The notes beneath the pieces were generated by a model that made no database searches, had not been told where the DNA came from, and was given only the letters and a program-made list of their open reading frames with translations. From Simplicispira hankyongi (GTDB taxonomy: Bacteria > Pseudomonadota > Gammaproteobacteria > Burkholderiales > Burkholderiaceae_C), in assembly GCF_003570885.1 (NCBI RefSeq), contig NZ_QXJC01000007.1, positions 1-64,000 on the forward strand: a DNA stretch of 64,000 nt, read 5' to 3'. How positions within the stretch are numbered: position 1 is the stretch's first letter; each line of letters begins with the position of its first letter. Shown here piece after piece: positions 1 through 8,808 of the stretch. Both the position numbers and the translations under genes were made by a program.

Positions 1-4
1 GGAA

Positions 5-1195
5 ATGGCAAAAGGAAAATTCGAACGTACCAAGCCGCACGTCAACGTCGGCACGATCGGCCACGTGGACCACGGCAAGACGACGCTGACGGCAGCAATT
101 GCCACCGTGCTGTCCGCCAAGTTCGGCGGTGAAGCCAAGGCCTACGACCAGATCGACGCGGCTCCGGAAGAAAAGGCCCGCGGCATCACGATCAACACGG
201 CTCACGTGGAATACGAAACGCAGAATCGCCACTACGCCCACGTGGACTGCCCTGGCCACGCCGACTATGTGAAGAACATGATCACCGGTGCCGCCCAGAT
301 GGACGGCGCCATCCTCGTGTGCTCGGCCGCTGACGGCCCAATGCCCCAGACGCGCGAGCACATCCTGCTGGCCCGCCAGGTCGGCGTGCCCTACATCATC
401 GTGTTCCTGAACAAGTGCGACATGGTCGACGACGAGGAGCTCCTCGAACTCGTCGAAATGGAAGTGCGCGAACTCCTCGACAAATACGATTTCCCTGGCG
501 ACGACACCCCGATCATTCGCGGCTCCGCCAAGCTCGCCCTGGAAGGCGACAAGGGCCCTCTGGGCGAGCAAGCCATCATGAAGCTCGCTGAAGCCCTGGA
601 CACCTACATCCCCACACCTGAGCGTGCCGTGGACGGCGCCTTCCTGATGCCCGTGGAAGACGTGTTCTCCATCTCCGGTCGTGGCACCGTGGTCACGGGC
701 CGTATCGAGCGCGGCGTCATCAAGGTCGGCGAAGAAATCGAAATCGTCGGCATCAAGGACACCGCCAAGACCACCTGCACCGGCGTGGAAATGTTCCGCA
801 AGTTGCTCGACCAAGGCCAAGCTGGCGACAACGTCGGCCTGCTGCTGCGCGGCACCAAGCGCGAAGACGTCGAACGCGGCCAAGTGCTGTGCAAACCCGG
901 CTCGATCAAGCCGCACACGCACTTCACCGCTGAGGTGTACGTCCTGTCCAAGGACGAAGGCGGCCGCCACACGCCGTTCTTCAACAACTACCGCCCCCAG
1001 TTTTACTTCCGTACGACGGACGTGACGGGCGCGATCGAGTTGCCTGCCGACAAGGAAATGGTCATGCCTGGCGACAACGTGTCGATCACGGTCAAGCTGA
1101 TCAACCCCATCGCCATGGAAGAAGGTCTGCGCTTTGCTATCCGCGAAGGCGGCCGCACCGTCGGCGCGGGCGTTGTTGCCAAGATCATTGCTTAA
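5..1195 (+). CDS. tuf: Elongation factor Tu, copy 1
   Basis: EF-Tu is the GTPase that delivers aminoacyl-tRNA to the ribosome. The 396-residue product has the usual family length, with G1 GHVDHGKT at residues 19-26, DCPGH at 81-85 with the catalytic His at 85, and the NKCD guanine-recognition motif. The window opens four bases before the ATG, so the promoter and the expected upstream genes (fusA side) are not visible. It lies 26 bp ahead of rpsJ and is probably cotranscribed with it. The protein is identical to the second copy at 26422-27612, and the DNA also appears identical over the whole frame. Confidence 0.99.
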   Translation: MAKGKFERTKPHVNVGTIGHVDHGKTTLTAAIATVLSAKFGGEAKAYDQIDAAPEEKARGITINTAHVEYETQNRHYAHVDCPGHADYVKNMITGAAQMDGAILVCSAADGPMPQTREHILLARQVGVPYIIVFLNKCDMVDDEELLELVEMEVRELLDKYDFPGDDTPIIRGSAKLALEGDKGPLGEQAIMKLAEALDTYIPTPERAVDGAFLMPVEDVFSISGRGTVVTGRIERGVIKVGEEIEIVGIKDTAKTTCTGVEMFRKLLDQGQAGDNVGLLLRGTKREDVERGQVLCKPGSIKPHTHFTAEVYVLSKDEGGRHTPFFNNYRPQFYFRTTDVTGAIELPADKEMVMPGDNVSITVKLINPIAMEEGLRFAIREGGRTVGAGVVAKIIA

Positions 1196-1221
1196 ACCCT
1201 AAGCACACACAGGAACTTGCC

Positions 1222-1533
1222 ATGTCCAAGCAAAAAATCCGCATCCGTCTCAAGGCCTTCGATTACAAGCTGATCGACCAGTCTGCTGCAGAGATCGTCG
1301 ACACTGCCAAGCGCACCGGCGCGATCGTCAAGGGCCCCGTGCCCCTGCCGACACGCATGAAGCGTTTCGACATCCTGCGTTCGCCGCACGTCAACAAGAC
1401 CAGCCGCGACCAGCTCGAAATCCGCACGCACCAGCGTCTGATGGACATCGTCGACCCGACCGACAAGACGGTGGACGCACTGATGAAGCTCGACCTGCCC
1501 GCAGGCGTGGACGTCGAAATCAAGCTGCAGTAA
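1222..1533 (+). CDS. rpsJ: 30S ribosomal protein S10
   Basis: S10 is a small-subunit head protein and also the NusE partner in antitermination complexes. The 103-residue product starts [19 protein letters not shown] and has the normal length. A ribosome-binding site (AGGA) precedes the ATG. It follows tuf, and is followed by a 220-bp gap with its own promoter before rplC. So rpsJ may belong to the tuf transcript while the rest of the S10 operon can be started separately. Confidence 0.99.
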   Translation: MSKQKIRIRLKAFDYKLIDQSAAEIVDTAKRTGAIVKGPVPLPTRMKRFDILRSPHVNKTSRDQLEIRTHQRLMDIVDPTDKTVDALMKLDLPAGVDVEIKLQ

Positions 1534-1574
1534 GCCCTGCCCCGTGCAACGGGGCCTGCACATACAACGCGAAC

Positions 1575-1603
1575 TTGCCGAAAAAGGAAGTTCGCGTTAT
1601 ACT
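1575..1603 (+). promoter_or_regulatory. Predicted sigma-70 promoter for rplC operon, inside an inverted repeat
   Basis: TTGCCG at 1575-1580 and TATACT at 1598-1603 are separated by 17 bp, a good sigma-70 layout. The promoter overlaps a perfect 11-bp inverted repeat: AACGCGAACTT at 1566-1576 and its complement at 1588-1598, with an 11-nt spacer. This could be an operator, or a hairpin if transcription comes through from rpsJ. A second short hairpin, CCCCG/CGGGG, lies at about 1541-1555. The leader to rplC would be about 145 nt. Confidence 0.6.
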
Positions 1604-1753
1604 TTGTGGCTTCGCCTTTTTTGCGTGCGTTTTTTATGCGCGCAGTGATTTTTAGGGCGGAGTTTTATCAACCGTCTTTCATGTGCGCGGGAATGTCCGG
1701 GCGCAACGCCGCGGCCAATTGCAGTCGCGGCGGTGAGAGTTTTGGAGAAACAA

Positions 1754-2428
1754 ATGAGTCTGAGCAACTCCCTCGGGTTGCTGGGCCGCAAGGTTGGCAT
1801 GATGCGCTTGTTCACCGATGAAGGGGATGCAATCCCTGTCACGGTGGTCGACGTATCCAACAACCGCGTCACCCAGGTCAAAACCCAAGAGAACGATGGC
1901 TACGTGGCCCTGCAGGTCACGTTCGGTGCGCGCCGGGCCTCCCGCGTCACCAAGCCCGCCGCGGGTCACCTTGCCAAGGCAGGTGTTGAAGCCGGCGAAA
2001 TCATCCAGGAATTCCGCGTTACCGCAGACGTCGCCGGCAAATATGCCGCCGGTGCCACGGTGCCCGTGGCCGACCTGTTCACCGTGGGCCAAAAGGTCGA
2101 CGTGCAAGGTACTTCGATTGGTAAAGGCTTTGCCGGCACCATCAAGCGCCACAACATGTCTTCCCAGCGCGCGTCGCACGGCAACAGCCGTTCGCACAAC
2201 GTGCCGGGCTCCATCGGTATGGCGCAAGATCCGGGCCGCGTGTTTCCGGGCAAGCGCATGACCGGTCACCTCGGCGACGTTACGGTCACCACCCAAAACC
2301 TCGACGTGGTTCGTATTGACGAAGCACGCCAACTGCTCTTGATCAAGGGCGCTGTTCCGGGCTCCAAGGGTGGGTTCGTGACGGTGCGCCCGGCCATCAA
2401 GGCTACCGCTGCCAAAGGAGCGAACTGA
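1754..2428 (+). CDS. rplC: 50S ribosomal protein L3
   Basis: L3 binds 23S rRNA near the peptidyl-transferase centre and is an early assembly protein. The ATG at 1754 was chosen over an in-frame GTG at 1733 because a GGAG Shine-Dalgarno lies just upstream and the protein then begins [20 protein letters not shown], the typical N-terminus. It has 224 residues. The conserved loop [19 protein letters not shown] is present. The stop overlaps the start of rplD by one base (TGATG), indicating translational coupling. Confidence 0.98.
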   Translation: MSLSNSLGLLGRKVGMMRLFTDEGDAIPVTVVDVSNNRVTQVKTQENDGYVALQVTFGARRASRVTKPAAGHLAKAGVEAGEIIQEFRVTADVAGKYAAGATVPVADLFTVGQKVDVQGTSIGKGFAGTIKRHNMSSQRASHGNSRSHNVPGSIGMAQDPGRVFPGKRMTGHLGDVTVTTQNLDVVRIDEARQLLLIKGAVPGSKGGFVTVRPAIKATAAKGAN

Positions 2429-3048
2429 TGCAGCTCGAACTCCTCAATGACCAAGGCCAGGGCTCAGCGAAGCTCGACGTTCCTGAGACCGTGTTTGGTC
2501 GCGAATACAACGAAGATCTGGTGCACCAGATCGTCATCGCTTACCGCGCCAACGGCCGCCAGGGTACCCGTGCCCAGAAGGACCGCGAACAGGTTCGCCA
2601 CTCGACCAAGAAGCCTTTTAAGCAAAAGGGCACCGGCCGCGCACGCGCCGGTATGACGTCCTCGCCTCTGTGGCGCGGAGGCGGTCGCATTTTCCCGAAT
2701 TTGCCTGACGAAAACTTCACGCAGAAGATCAACAAGAAGATGTACCGCGCCGGCATGGCCGCCATCCTCTCGCAGTTGGCCCGCGAAGGCCGTCTGGCTG
2801 TGGTGGATTCGATGAAGCTCGATTCGCCCAAGACCAAGGTGCTGGCCGACAAGTTCAAGGCCATGAACCTGCAGTCCGTGATGGTGATCGCCGACGAAGT
2901 CGACGAAAACCTGTACCTGGCATCGCGCAACCTCGTGAACGTGTACGTGGTTGAGCCGCGCTACGCCGATCCGGTGTCGCTGGTGCAGTACAAGAAGGTC
3001 ATCGTTACCAAGGCCGCGATCGACCAACTCAAGGAGATGTTCGCATGA
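2428..3048 (+). CDS. rplD: 50S ribosomal protein L4
   Basis: L4 lines the peptide exit tunnel; in E. coli it also represses its own S10 operon. The 206-residue product carries the long basic loop ([15 protein letters not shown] region) that reaches into the tunnel. It is overlapped by rplC upstream and by rplW downstream (ATGA). Whether L4 autoregulates here cannot be seen: the 5' leader is unlike anything I can match to the E. coli S10 leader. Confidence 0.98.
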   Translation: MQLELLNDQGQGSAKLDVPETVFGREYNEDLVHQIVIAYRANGRQGTRAQKDREQVRHSTKKPFKQKGTGRARAGMTSSPLWRGGGRIFPNLPDENFTQKINKKMYRAGMAAILSQLAREGRLAVVDSMKLDSPKTKVLADKFKAMNLQSVMVIADEVDENLYLASRNLVNVYVVEPRYADPVSLVQYKKVIVTKAAIDQLKEMFA

Positions 3049-3359
3049 GCGCGCTCAAGTTTGACGAAGGCCGTCTGATGCAGGTTCTCGTGGCCCCCAT
3101 CGTGTCCGAAAAGGCCACCATGGTTGCTGAGAAATCCAATGCCGTGACGTTCAAGGTGCTGCAGAGCGCCACCAAGCACGAGATCAAAGCCGCTGTAGAA
3201 CTGCTGTTCAAGGTGGAAGTCAAGGGCGTCTCGGTTCTCAACACCAAAGGCAAGACCAAGCGCTTTGGCAAGACCATGGGCCGCCGCGACAACGTTCGCA
3301 AGGCTTATGTGACGCTCAAGCCCGGTCAAGAGCTGAACCTCTCCGGGGAGGCCGCGTAA
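3045..3359 (+). CDS. rplW: 50S ribosomal protein L23
   Basis: L23 sits at the exit of the peptide tunnel and docks trigger factor and SRP. The product has 104 residues, the expected size, with the conserved stretch [13 protein letters not shown] near the N-terminus and [11 protein letters not shown] towards the C-terminus. Its ATG overlaps the rplD stop by four bases, so it is translationally coupled; rplB follows after 3 bp. Confidence 0.98.
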   Translation: MSALKFDEGRLMQVLVAPIVSEKATMVAEKSNAVTFKVLQSATKHEIKAAVELLFKVEVKGVSVLNTKGKTKRFGKTMGRRDNVRKAYVTLKPGQELNLSGEAA

Positions 3360-3362
3360 ATC

Positions 3363-4187
3363 ATGGCTGTCATCAAGATGAAACCCACCTCGCCCGGCCA
3401 ACGTGCCGTGGTGAAGGTCACGCGCGATCACCTGTATAAGGGCGATGGCTACGCACCGCTGCTGGAGCCCCAGTTCCAGAAGGCTGGCCGCAACAACAAC
3501 GGCCACATCACGACGCGCCACAAGGGCGGTGGTCACAAGCACCACTACCGCGTGGTGGACTTCAAGCGCAACAAGGACGGCATCGCCGCCAAGGTTGAGC
3601 GCATTGAGTACGATCCGAACCGCACGGCCCACATCGCTTTGGTGTGCTACGCCGACGGCGAGCGCCGCTACATCATCGCCCCGCGCGGTCTGGAAGTCGG
3701 CAGCACGCTGATGTCCGGCGCCGAGTCCCCGATCCGCGCTGGCAACACGCTGCCGATTCGCAACATCCCGGTGGGTTCGACCATTCACTGCATCGAGCTC
3801 AAGCCCGGTGCTGGTGCCCAGATCGCCCGCTCGGCGGGTGCTTCGGCAACGCTGCTGGCACGCGAATCCATGTACGCCCAGGTGCGCATGCGCTCGGGTG
3901 AAGTGCGCCGCATTCACATCGAATGCCGCGCCACGATTGGTGAAGTCGCCAACGAAGAACACAGCCTGCGCCAGCTCGGCAAGGCCGGTGTCAAGCGCTG
4001 GATGGGTATCCGTCCGACGGTGCGTGGCGTTGCCATGAACCCGGTGGATCACCCCCACGGTGGTGGCGAAGGCCGCACCGGCGAAGGCCGCCATGCAGTC
4101 GACCCATGGGGCAACCTGACCAAGGGTTATCGCACCCGCAACAACAAGCGCACGCAGAACATGATTGTTTCGCGCCGCAAGAAATAA
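3363..4187 (+). CDS. rplB: 50S ribosomal protein L2
   Basis: L2 is a primary 23S rRNA binder needed for subunit joining and peptidyl transfer. The 274-residue protein shows the signature [13 protein letters not shown] near the C-terminus, including the conserved His in HPHGGGEG. It lies between rplW and rpsS in the canonical S10 order. The composition is strongly basic, as expected. Confidence 0.99.
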   Translation: MAVIKMKPTSPGQRAVVKVTRDHLYKGDGYAPLLEPQFQKAGRNNNGHITTRHKGGGHKHHYRVVDFKRNKDGIAAKVERIEYDPNRTAHIALVCYADGERRYIIAPRGLEVGSTLMSGAESPIRAGNTLPIRNIPVGSTIHCIELKPGAGAQIARSAGASATLLARESMYAQVRMRSGEVRRIHIECRATIGEVANEEHSLRQLGKAGVKRWMGIRPTVRGVAMNPVDHPHGGGEGRTGEGRHAVDPWGNLTKGYRTRNNKRTQNMIVSRRKK

Positions 4188-4197
4188 GGGATAGCCA

Positions 4198-4473
4198 ATG
4201 ACTCGCTCTCTCAAAAAAGGTCCGTTCGTTGACCACCATTTGCTGGCAAAGGTCGAAAAGGCCGTTGCCACCAAGGACAAGAAGCCCGTCAAGACCTGGT
4301 CGCGCCGCTCCATGGTGCTTCCCGACTTCATCGGCCTGACGATTGCCGTGCACAACGGCAAGCAGCACGTGCCGGTCTATATCACCGACCAGATGGTGGG
4401 CCACAAGCTCGGCGAATTCGCCCTGACGCGCACCTTCAAGGGCCACCCCGCTGATAAAAAAGCGAAGAAATAA
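4198..4473 (+). CDS. rpsS: 30S ribosomal protein S19
   Basis: S19 forms the head of the small subunit with S13 and contacts 16S rRNA near the A-site tRNA. The product has 91 residues and starts [15 protein letters not shown], with the family motif [20 protein letters not shown]. It has a standard RBS 10 bp after rplB and is part of the same operon. Confidence 0.99.
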   Translation: MTRSLKKGPFVDHHLLAKVEKAVATKDKKPVKTWSRRSMVLPDFIGLTIAVHNGKQHVPVYITDQMVGHKLGEFALTRTFKGHPADKKAKK

Positions 4474-4482
4474 GGAACGACC

Positions 4483-4815
4483 ATGTCTGAAACACGTGCA
4501 GTCCTCCGGGGCGTCCGTCTGTCGGTCGACAAGGGCCGCCTCGTTGCCGACCTCATCCGCGGCAAGAAGGTGGACCAGGCCCTGAACATCCTGAACTTCA
4601 CGCAGAAAAAAGCTGCGGGAATCGTCCGGAAGGTTCTGGAATCCGCCATCGCCAACGCTGAGCACAACGACGGCGCCGATATCGATGAACTGAAGGTCAA
4701 GACCATCTACGTCGAGCAAGGCACCACGCTCAAGCGTTTCACCGCGCGCGCCAAAGGCCGCGGCAACCGCATCAGCAAGCCCACGTGCCATGTGTACGTG
4801 ACGGTTGGCAACTAA
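4483..4815 (+). CDS. rplV: 50S ribosomal protein L22
   Basis: L22 lines the exit tunnel with L4, and its hairpin affects macrolide sensitivity and stalling. The 110-residue product has the characteristic loop region [15 protein letters not shown]. Spacing to rpsS is 9 bp and to rpsC 15 bp. No deviation from the usual length or motifs was seen. Confidence 0.98.
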   Translation: MSETRAVLRGVRLSVDKGRLVADLIRGKKVDQALNILNFTQKKAAGIVRKVLESAIANAEHNDGADIDELKVKTIYVEQGTTLKRFTARAKGRGNRISKPTCHVYVTVGN

Positions 4816-4830
4816 AGGCCTGGAAAGACT

Positions 4831-5724
4831 ATGGGACAAAAAATCCATCCTACCGGCTTCCGCCTCGCGGTCAGCCGCAACTGGGCCAGCCGCTGGTACG
4901 CCAGCAACCGCGACTTCGCCGGCATGCTGGCCGAAGACATCAAGGTGCGCGAGTACCTCAAGGCCAAGCTGAAGAACGCCGCCGTATCCCGCATCCTGAT
5001 TGAGCGCCCCGCCAAGAACGCCCGCATCACCATTTACTCGGCACGTCCGGGCGTGGTGATCGGCAAGAAGGGCGAAGACATCGAGAACCTCAAGAAGGAA
5101 CTCGCGATCCGTCTGGGCGTGCCCGTCGCAGTGAACATCGAAGAAGTGCGCAAGCCCGAAATCGATGCCAAGCTGATCGCCGACAGCATCACCCAGCAGC
5201 TGGAAAAGCGCATCATGTTCCGCCGCGCCATGAAACGCGCCATGCAGAACGCCATGCGTCTGGGTGCCCTGGGCATCAAGATCATGTCGTCGGGCCGTCT
5301 GAACGGCATCGAAATCGCCCGCTGCGAGTGGTACCGCGAAGGCCGCGTGCCACTTCACACGTTGCGCGCCGACATCGACTACGGTACTTCGGAAGCCAAG
5401 ACCACCTACGGCGTCATCGGCGTCAAGGTCTGGGTCTACAAGGGCGATACGCTGGGCCGCAACGATCTGCCCGCCGTGGAAACCCCACGTCCGGACGACG
5501 AGCGCCGTCCCCGTGGTCCACGCCGTGATGGCCGCCCTGGTGGCGATCGCGACCGTGGTCCTGGTGCCGGTCGTGGCGCGCCGCGCCGCCCGGCCTCTAC
5601 CAACGTGGCGCCTGCCGATGGCAGCGACAAGCCCGCTGGCGCCGGTGGCGCCGATACAACCGCCGTTAAGCGCGTTCGCAAGGTTGACGCGCCCGCTACA
5701 GCAGCGGACGGAAAAGGAGAATAA
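4831..5724 (+). CDS. rpsC: 30S ribosomal protein S3 with long C-terminal extension
   Basis: S3 forms part of the mRNA entry channel and its helicase activity. The product has 297 residues against about 233 in E. coli. Residues 1-210 hold the conserved S3 fold, with the KH-domain loop GKKG at 78-81. Residues 212-297 are a low-complexity tail rich in Arg, Gly, Pro and Asp, then Ala, that I expect to be disordered. Extended S3 tails are known in Burkholderiales, but this one is long. The frame is intact and followed directly by rplP, so the tail is genuine coding sequence. Confidence 0.97.
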   Translation: MGQKIHPTGFRLAVSRNWASRWYASNRDFAGMLAEDIKVREYLKAKLKNAAVSRILIERPAKNARITIYSARPGVVIGKKGEDIENLKKELAIRLGVPVAVNIEEVRKPEIDAKLIADSITQQLEKRIMFRRAMKRAMQNAMRLGALGIKIMSSGRLNGIEIARCEWYREGRVPLHTLRADIDYGTSEAKTTYGVIGVKVWVYKGDTLGRNDLPAVETPRPDDERRPRGPRRDGRPGGDRDRGPGAGRGAPRRPASTNVAPADGSDKPAGAGGADTTAVKRVRKVDAPATAADGKGE

Positions 5725-5727
5725 AAC

Positions 5728-6144
5728 ATGCTGCAACCCGCTCGCCGCAAATACCGCAAGGAGCAAAAAGGCCGCAACACTGGCGTCGCAACCCGGGGCA
5801 ACTCGGTGGCGTTTGGTGATTTCGGTCTGAAGTGCACCGACCGCGGTCGCCTGACGGCCCGCCAATTGGAAGCCGCTCGCCGCGCCATTTCGCGCCACGT
5901 CAAGCGTGGTGGCCGCATCTGGATTCGCGTATTCCCGGACAAGCCAATTTCCGCCAAACCCGCAGAAGTGCGGATGGGTAACGGTAAGGGCAACCCCGAG
6001 TTCTACGTGGCTGAAATCCAGCCCGGCAAGATCGTGTTCGAGATCATCGGCGTACCCGAAGAACTCGCCCGCGAAGCCTTCCGCCTGGCAGCTGCCAAGC
6101 TGCCCCTGCGCACGACGTTCGTCACGCGCATGATTGGCCAGTGA
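5728..6144 (+). CDS. rplP: 50S ribosomal protein L16
   Basis: L16 organises the A-site region of the large subunit. The 138-residue product starts [17 protein letters not shown] and contains [13 protein letters not shown] and [14 protein letters not shown], both family hallmarks; the arginine targeted by the YcfD hydroxylase in E. coli lies in the latter segment. It begins 3 bp after rpsC. Confidence 0.99.
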   Translation: MLQPARRKYRKEQKGRNTGVATRGNSVAFGDFGLKCTDRGRLTARQLEAARRAISRHVKRGGRIWIRVFPDKPISAKPAEVRMGNGKGNPEFYVAEIQPGKIVFEIIGVPEELAREAFRLAAAKLPLRTTFVTRMIGQ

Positions 6145-6161
6145 GTTCAGGAGAAACTGAT

Positions 6162-6356
6162 ATGAATACTGCTGAACTGCGTCAAAAGGACGTCGCTGGC
6201 ATCCAGGACGAAATCAAGGCCCTGCAAAAGGCCCATTTCGGTCTGCGCATGCAAAAGGCTACGCAACAACTGAGCAACACCGGCACGCTGCGCACCACGC
6301 GCCGTGACATCGCCCGCGCCAAAACCATCCTTGCTGAAAAGCAAGCCGCCAAGTAA
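6162..6356 (+). CDS. rpmC: 50S ribosomal protein L29
   Basis: L29 sits beside L23 at the tunnel exit. The start at 6162 was preferred to an upstream GTG at 6141 because AGGAG lies 8 bases before it and the protein then begins [18 protein letters not shown], giving 64 residues, the normal size. It is a helical hairpin protein with the typical motif [15 protein letters not shown]. Confidence 0.97.
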   Translation: MNTAELRQKDVAGIQDEIKALQKAHFGLRMQKATQQLSNTGTLRTTRRDIARAKTILAEKQAAK

Positions 6357-6365
6357 GGAGCACAC

Positions 6366-6635
6366 ATGACGGAAGCTAAAAAATCCCTCAAGCGCACCTT
6401 GGTTGGCAAGGTGGTCAGCGACAAGCGTGAAAAAACCGTGACCGTGCTGGTCGAGCGCCGTGTCAAGCACGAGCTCTACGGCAAGATCGTCGGCAAGTCG
6501 AGCAAGTACCACGCGCACGACGAAAACAACGAGTACAAGACGGGCGACGTGATTGAAATCACGGAGAGCCGTCCCCTCTCGAAAACCAAAAACTGGGTGG
6601 CGAGCCGCTTAGTGACCAAGGCAGCGCTGGTCTAA
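6366..6635 (+). CDS. rpsQ: 30S ribosomal protein S17
   Basis: S17 is an early-assembly 16S rRNA binder with an OB fold. It has 89 residues, with conserved [14 protein letters not shown] and [15 protein letters not shown]. This is the last gene of the operon: a strong terminator follows within 35 bp. The spc operon (rplN onward), which often follows directly in other bacteria, is not here. Confidence 0.98.
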   Translation: MTEAKKSLKRTLVGKVVSDKREKTVTVLVERRVKHELYGKIVGKSSKYHAHDENNEYKTGDVIEITESRPLSKTKNWVASRLVTKAALV

Positions 6636-6668
6636 TCCGCCCCTGCTTCGCACGCTCCTGCGTGCAGC

Positions 6669-6702
6669 AAAAAAATGGCCCATTTGCGTGGGCCATTTTT
6701 TT
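6669..6702. terminator. Intrinsic terminator after rpsQ (bidirectional)
   Basis: The stem ATGGCCCA at 6675-6682 pairs with TGGGCCAT at 6689-6696 across a 6-nt loop. An A-run lies on the left and a T-run on the right, so it can terminate from either side: the S10 operon on plus and the GNAT gene transcript on minus. Confidence 0.9.
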
Positions 6703-6740
6703 ATCGCAAAAATTGTGTCGCTGCATAGAAAACTATCAAA

Positions 6741-6786
6741 TAGATAGCTATCAAGGCAAGGCCTATAAGCGCTGGCGGCCTAAAAT
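6741..6786 (+). repeat. Dispersed ~43-bp palindromic repeat, copy 1
   Basis: This is a diverged member of the repeat family whose halves read approximately ATAGCTGYTAGCGCTT and TAAGCGCTAGAGGCYATTTT, about 43 bp in total. Here the second half is clearest (TATAAGCGCTGGCGGCCTAA). It is intergenic, between the rpsQ terminator and the 3' end of the GNAT gene. It aligns to the other copies without gaps. Confidence 0.6.
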
Positions 6787-6812
6787 GCCTAAAAATTAAC
6801 AGCGCCTGAAGG

Positions 6813-7286
6813 CTACAGGATGCTCGCTTTGAGGTAGTGTGCGCCGGGAATAGGGTTGTGGTAGTACGGCGGAATTTCGCAAAACCCGAGTTCCTGGTAC
6901 AGCGCGCGCGCGGACTCCATATCGTCCAGCGTATCGAGCAGCACGCTTGCATATCCGCCCTCGCGTGCGGCGTCTAATGCAGCCTCCGCCAGTTGCCGCC
7001 CCAGGCCAAACCCCCGAAATGCCTTGCGAACAAAAAGACGCTTCATTTCTGCCGCATTGGCGTAGTCGGCGCTGTCCAAGGGACGCAATGCGCAGCAGCC
7101 TGCCGGTGCACCATCGACCAGCGCCAACAGCCAGGCCCCGCGCGGTGGGGCATATTCACCCGGCAGGTTGCTGAGTTCTTCCTGGAAATTCTGGAAACCC
7201 AAATCAACGGACAGGCTGGATGCGTATTCCTCAAATAGCTCTCGCAGTGCCGGAACATGGTCGGCGCCAGGGGCGTTGAGAATCAT
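6813..7286 (-). CDS. GNAT-family N-acetyltransferase
   Basis: GNAT enzymes move the acetyl group of acetyl-CoA to an amine; the substrate cannot be told here. From the ATG at 7286 the protein has 157 residues and opens MILNAPGADHVPALRELF. The acetyl-CoA pyrophosphate loop is RKAFRGFGLGRQL (pattern Q/RxxGxG/A), followed by the usual MESARALYQELGFCEI segment. The frame is open upstream to 7460, but that part (hydrophobic, then basic) does not resemble a GNAT, so I took the internal Met. No strong Shine-Dalgarno was seen. Confidence 0.85.
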   Translation of the reverse strand: MILNAPGADHVPALRELFEEYASSLSVDLGFQNFQEELSNLPGEYAPPRGAWLLALVDGAPAGCCALRPLDSADYANAAEMKRLFVRKAFRGFGLGRQLAEAALDAAREGGYASVLLDTLDDMESARALYQELGFCEIPPYYHNPIPGAHYLKASIL

Positions 7287-7601
7287 CACGGAAGGGTTCT
7301 GCACGGGCGGATTCAGGGAGCTGGAACGCGTACCAGTGTAAAACAAGCCTTTGCGTGTCCCTGCAGGTCTATTCGCGACCCAGATATACCAGGCCGGCAA
7401 CCGCCACTGCGTACCGGCAGCAGTTGCAAGGCTTGCCACGGTAGCGATCGCAACAAACAAAACTATAAAATTAATAGCTGCAGGCGCTCTATTGGTAAGC
7501 GCAAGAGACCATTTTTACTAAAAATTAACCTGCGAAAGGATCTTGCCCAGCGCCTTCCCCGGCTCTGATCTGGGCCAGGCCAGAACCCTACTCAATGGCG
7601 C
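7287..7601. other. Intergenic 315 bp between GNAT and tlpA-like gene
   Basis: It holds one dispersed repeat copy at 7461-7520. Next to it the minus strand has an open frame of about 58 codons, fused in frame ahead of the acetyltransferase, that encodes a hydrophobic segment (VAIATVASLATAAG, then WRLPAWYIWV). This could be the stump of a lost small membrane protein, but it is too short to identify. Nothing else was recognised. Confidence 0.4.
7461..7520 (+). repeat. Dispersed ~43-bp palindromic repeat, copy 2
   Basis: The family core runs from AATAGCTG at 7473 to GAGACCATTTTTA at about 7517: AATAGCTGCAGGCGCT, then TAAGCGCAAGAGACCATTTT. Outer A/T-rich flanks (AAAACTATAAAA and ATTTTTACTAAAAA) extend it. 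It lies intergenic, 81 bp downstream of the tlpA-like gene stop. Confidence 0.75.
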
Positions 7602-8105
7602 TCAGGCTTCTGCGAGCAGCTTTTCTATGAGTTGGTGCAGCTCATCGAAATTGGGTGGACCGACATAGGTTTTCACGATTTCGCCACGCTTGTTCACGAG
7701 GTACGTTGTCGGTGTGAGCTGTACATCGCCCCAGGCTTTGGCAATCGCACCGGTATTGTCGAGCGCGACCTGGAAGGGAATTTTGCGTGTCTCGACGAAG
7801 TTCACGACATAGCTGGGCGGGTCGTAATTCATGGCCACGGCGAGGGTGTCGTAGCCGCGTGCATGGTATTTGTGGTGGGTGGCAATCAGCTCTGGCATTT
7901 CGGCCACGCAGGTCGTGCAACTGGTGGCCCAGAAATTGACCAGCGTGACTTTGCCCCGCAGGTCCTCGGTGCTTAGCTTGCTGGCATCAAGCAGCACGAA
8001 TGTCGATTGTGGCGCGGGCTTGGGCGAAGTGTTCAAGAACAGCCAAGTGCCGATCGCTGCAAACGCGACCACCGCCAGGACTGTCCAAACCGTCTTCGTA
8101 CGCAT
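7602..8105 (-). CDS. TlpA/ResA-type membrane-anchored thioredoxin-like protein
   Basis: Predicted thiol-disulfide oxidoreductase acting on the outer side of the inner membrane. The start at 8105 (MRTKTVWTVLAVVAFAAIG) gives 167 residues with one N-terminal membrane anchor at 5-25. The redox motif is C-T-T-C at residues 63-66 within NFWATSCTTCVAEMPEL, and a cis-Pro segment LTPTTYLV follows. The CTTC dipeptide differs from the CEPC or CPPC typical of ResA/TlpA, so the redox potential may differ. Family members serve cytochrome c maturation or oxidative stress; neighbours give no further hint. Confidence 0.88.
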   Translation of the reverse strand: MRTKTVWTVLAVVAFAAIGTWLFLNTSPKPAPQSTFVLLDASKLSTEDLRGKVTLVNFWATSCTTCVAEMPELIATHHKYHARGYDTLAVAMNYDPPSYVVNFVETRKIPFQVALDNTGAIAKAWGDVQLTPTTYLVNKRGEIVKTYVGPPNFDELHQLIEKLLAEA

Positions 8106-8274
8106 GCGCCACCCCGAGTAAATTCCAAACCGCCATTGTGCGCCACGCGGCGGCACTGCGCTGAGATTGGCGCGCGGCCCCTTTGGTTCCCAGGTTCATT
8201 GAGATCGCGTGCAGGTTCCCAGAGCGCTTGGCCGCGGGCCGCCTTTAACAGGGCCGCGTGGCCATAATCGGGCC

Positions 8275-8808
8275 ATGTTTTTACGCGCCCTCCTGGTTTT
8301 TTGTCTGTTTTCGAGCGGGCTTGCTGCTTGCGGTCCGGCGCTGGAGTGGCGCAGCCTGCCGCTGCCAGAGCTGGGCATGCAAGTGAGTTTGCCGTGCAAA
8401 CCCGATCGCGTCGAGCACAGCGTGGAGCTGGCAGGCCAATCCGTGCAGGTGATCATGCAGGGTTGTGGCGCGTCGGGCCTCACCTTTGCCGTGGCTTGCG
8501 CCGTGCTGGCCGAGCCTTCGATGGCCGGTGCGGCGCTTGCACACTGGCGTGCCGCAGTGCTTGCGGCCGCACAGGCGCGTGATGCCAAAGACAGCCCGTT
8601 CCAACCCGCTGGTGGACTGGGCCTGCCTCAGGCAGTGCGAACCAGTGCCATGGGGCGCCTGCCCGGCGGCGGCGCCATGCAGATGCAGGCGGCCTGGTTT
8701 GCCCGGGTGCAGCATGGCGCGGTGCGCGCCTGCCATGCCATGGTGTATGGCAGCGAACTGCCAGCGGCGACGGCTGACGCATTTTTCGAAGCCCTGGTGT
8801 TGCGGTGA
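8275..8808 (+). CDS. Putative lipoprotein of unknown function
   Basis: From the ATG at 8275 the product has 177 residues. The N-terminus is a lipoprotein signal with a lipobox ending LAAC (Cys 19), so the mature protein should be lipid-anchored. The remainder has no motif I recognise; it contains a conserved-looking patch ALEWRSLPLPELGMQVSLPC and an acidic/alanine-rich middle. CATAAT at 8263-8268 lies only 7 bases before the start, so if it is a -10 box the mRNA leader would be nearly absent. It abuts an MFS pseudogene downstream. Confidence 0.7.
   Translation: MFLRALLVFCLFSSGLAACGPALEWRSLPLPELGMQVSLPCKPDRVEHSVELAGQSVQVIMQGCGASGLTFAVACAVLAEPSMAGAALAHWRAAVLAAAQARDAKDSPFQPAGGLGLPQAVRTSAMGRLPGGGAMQMQAAWFARVQHGAVRACHAMVYGSELPAATADAFFEALVLR

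Noticed and set aside
3991-5898. 635-codon minus-strand open frame across rplB-rpsC
   Set aside because: It is antisense to five ribosomal genes, has no recognisable domain, and its openness follows from GC-rich codon bias.
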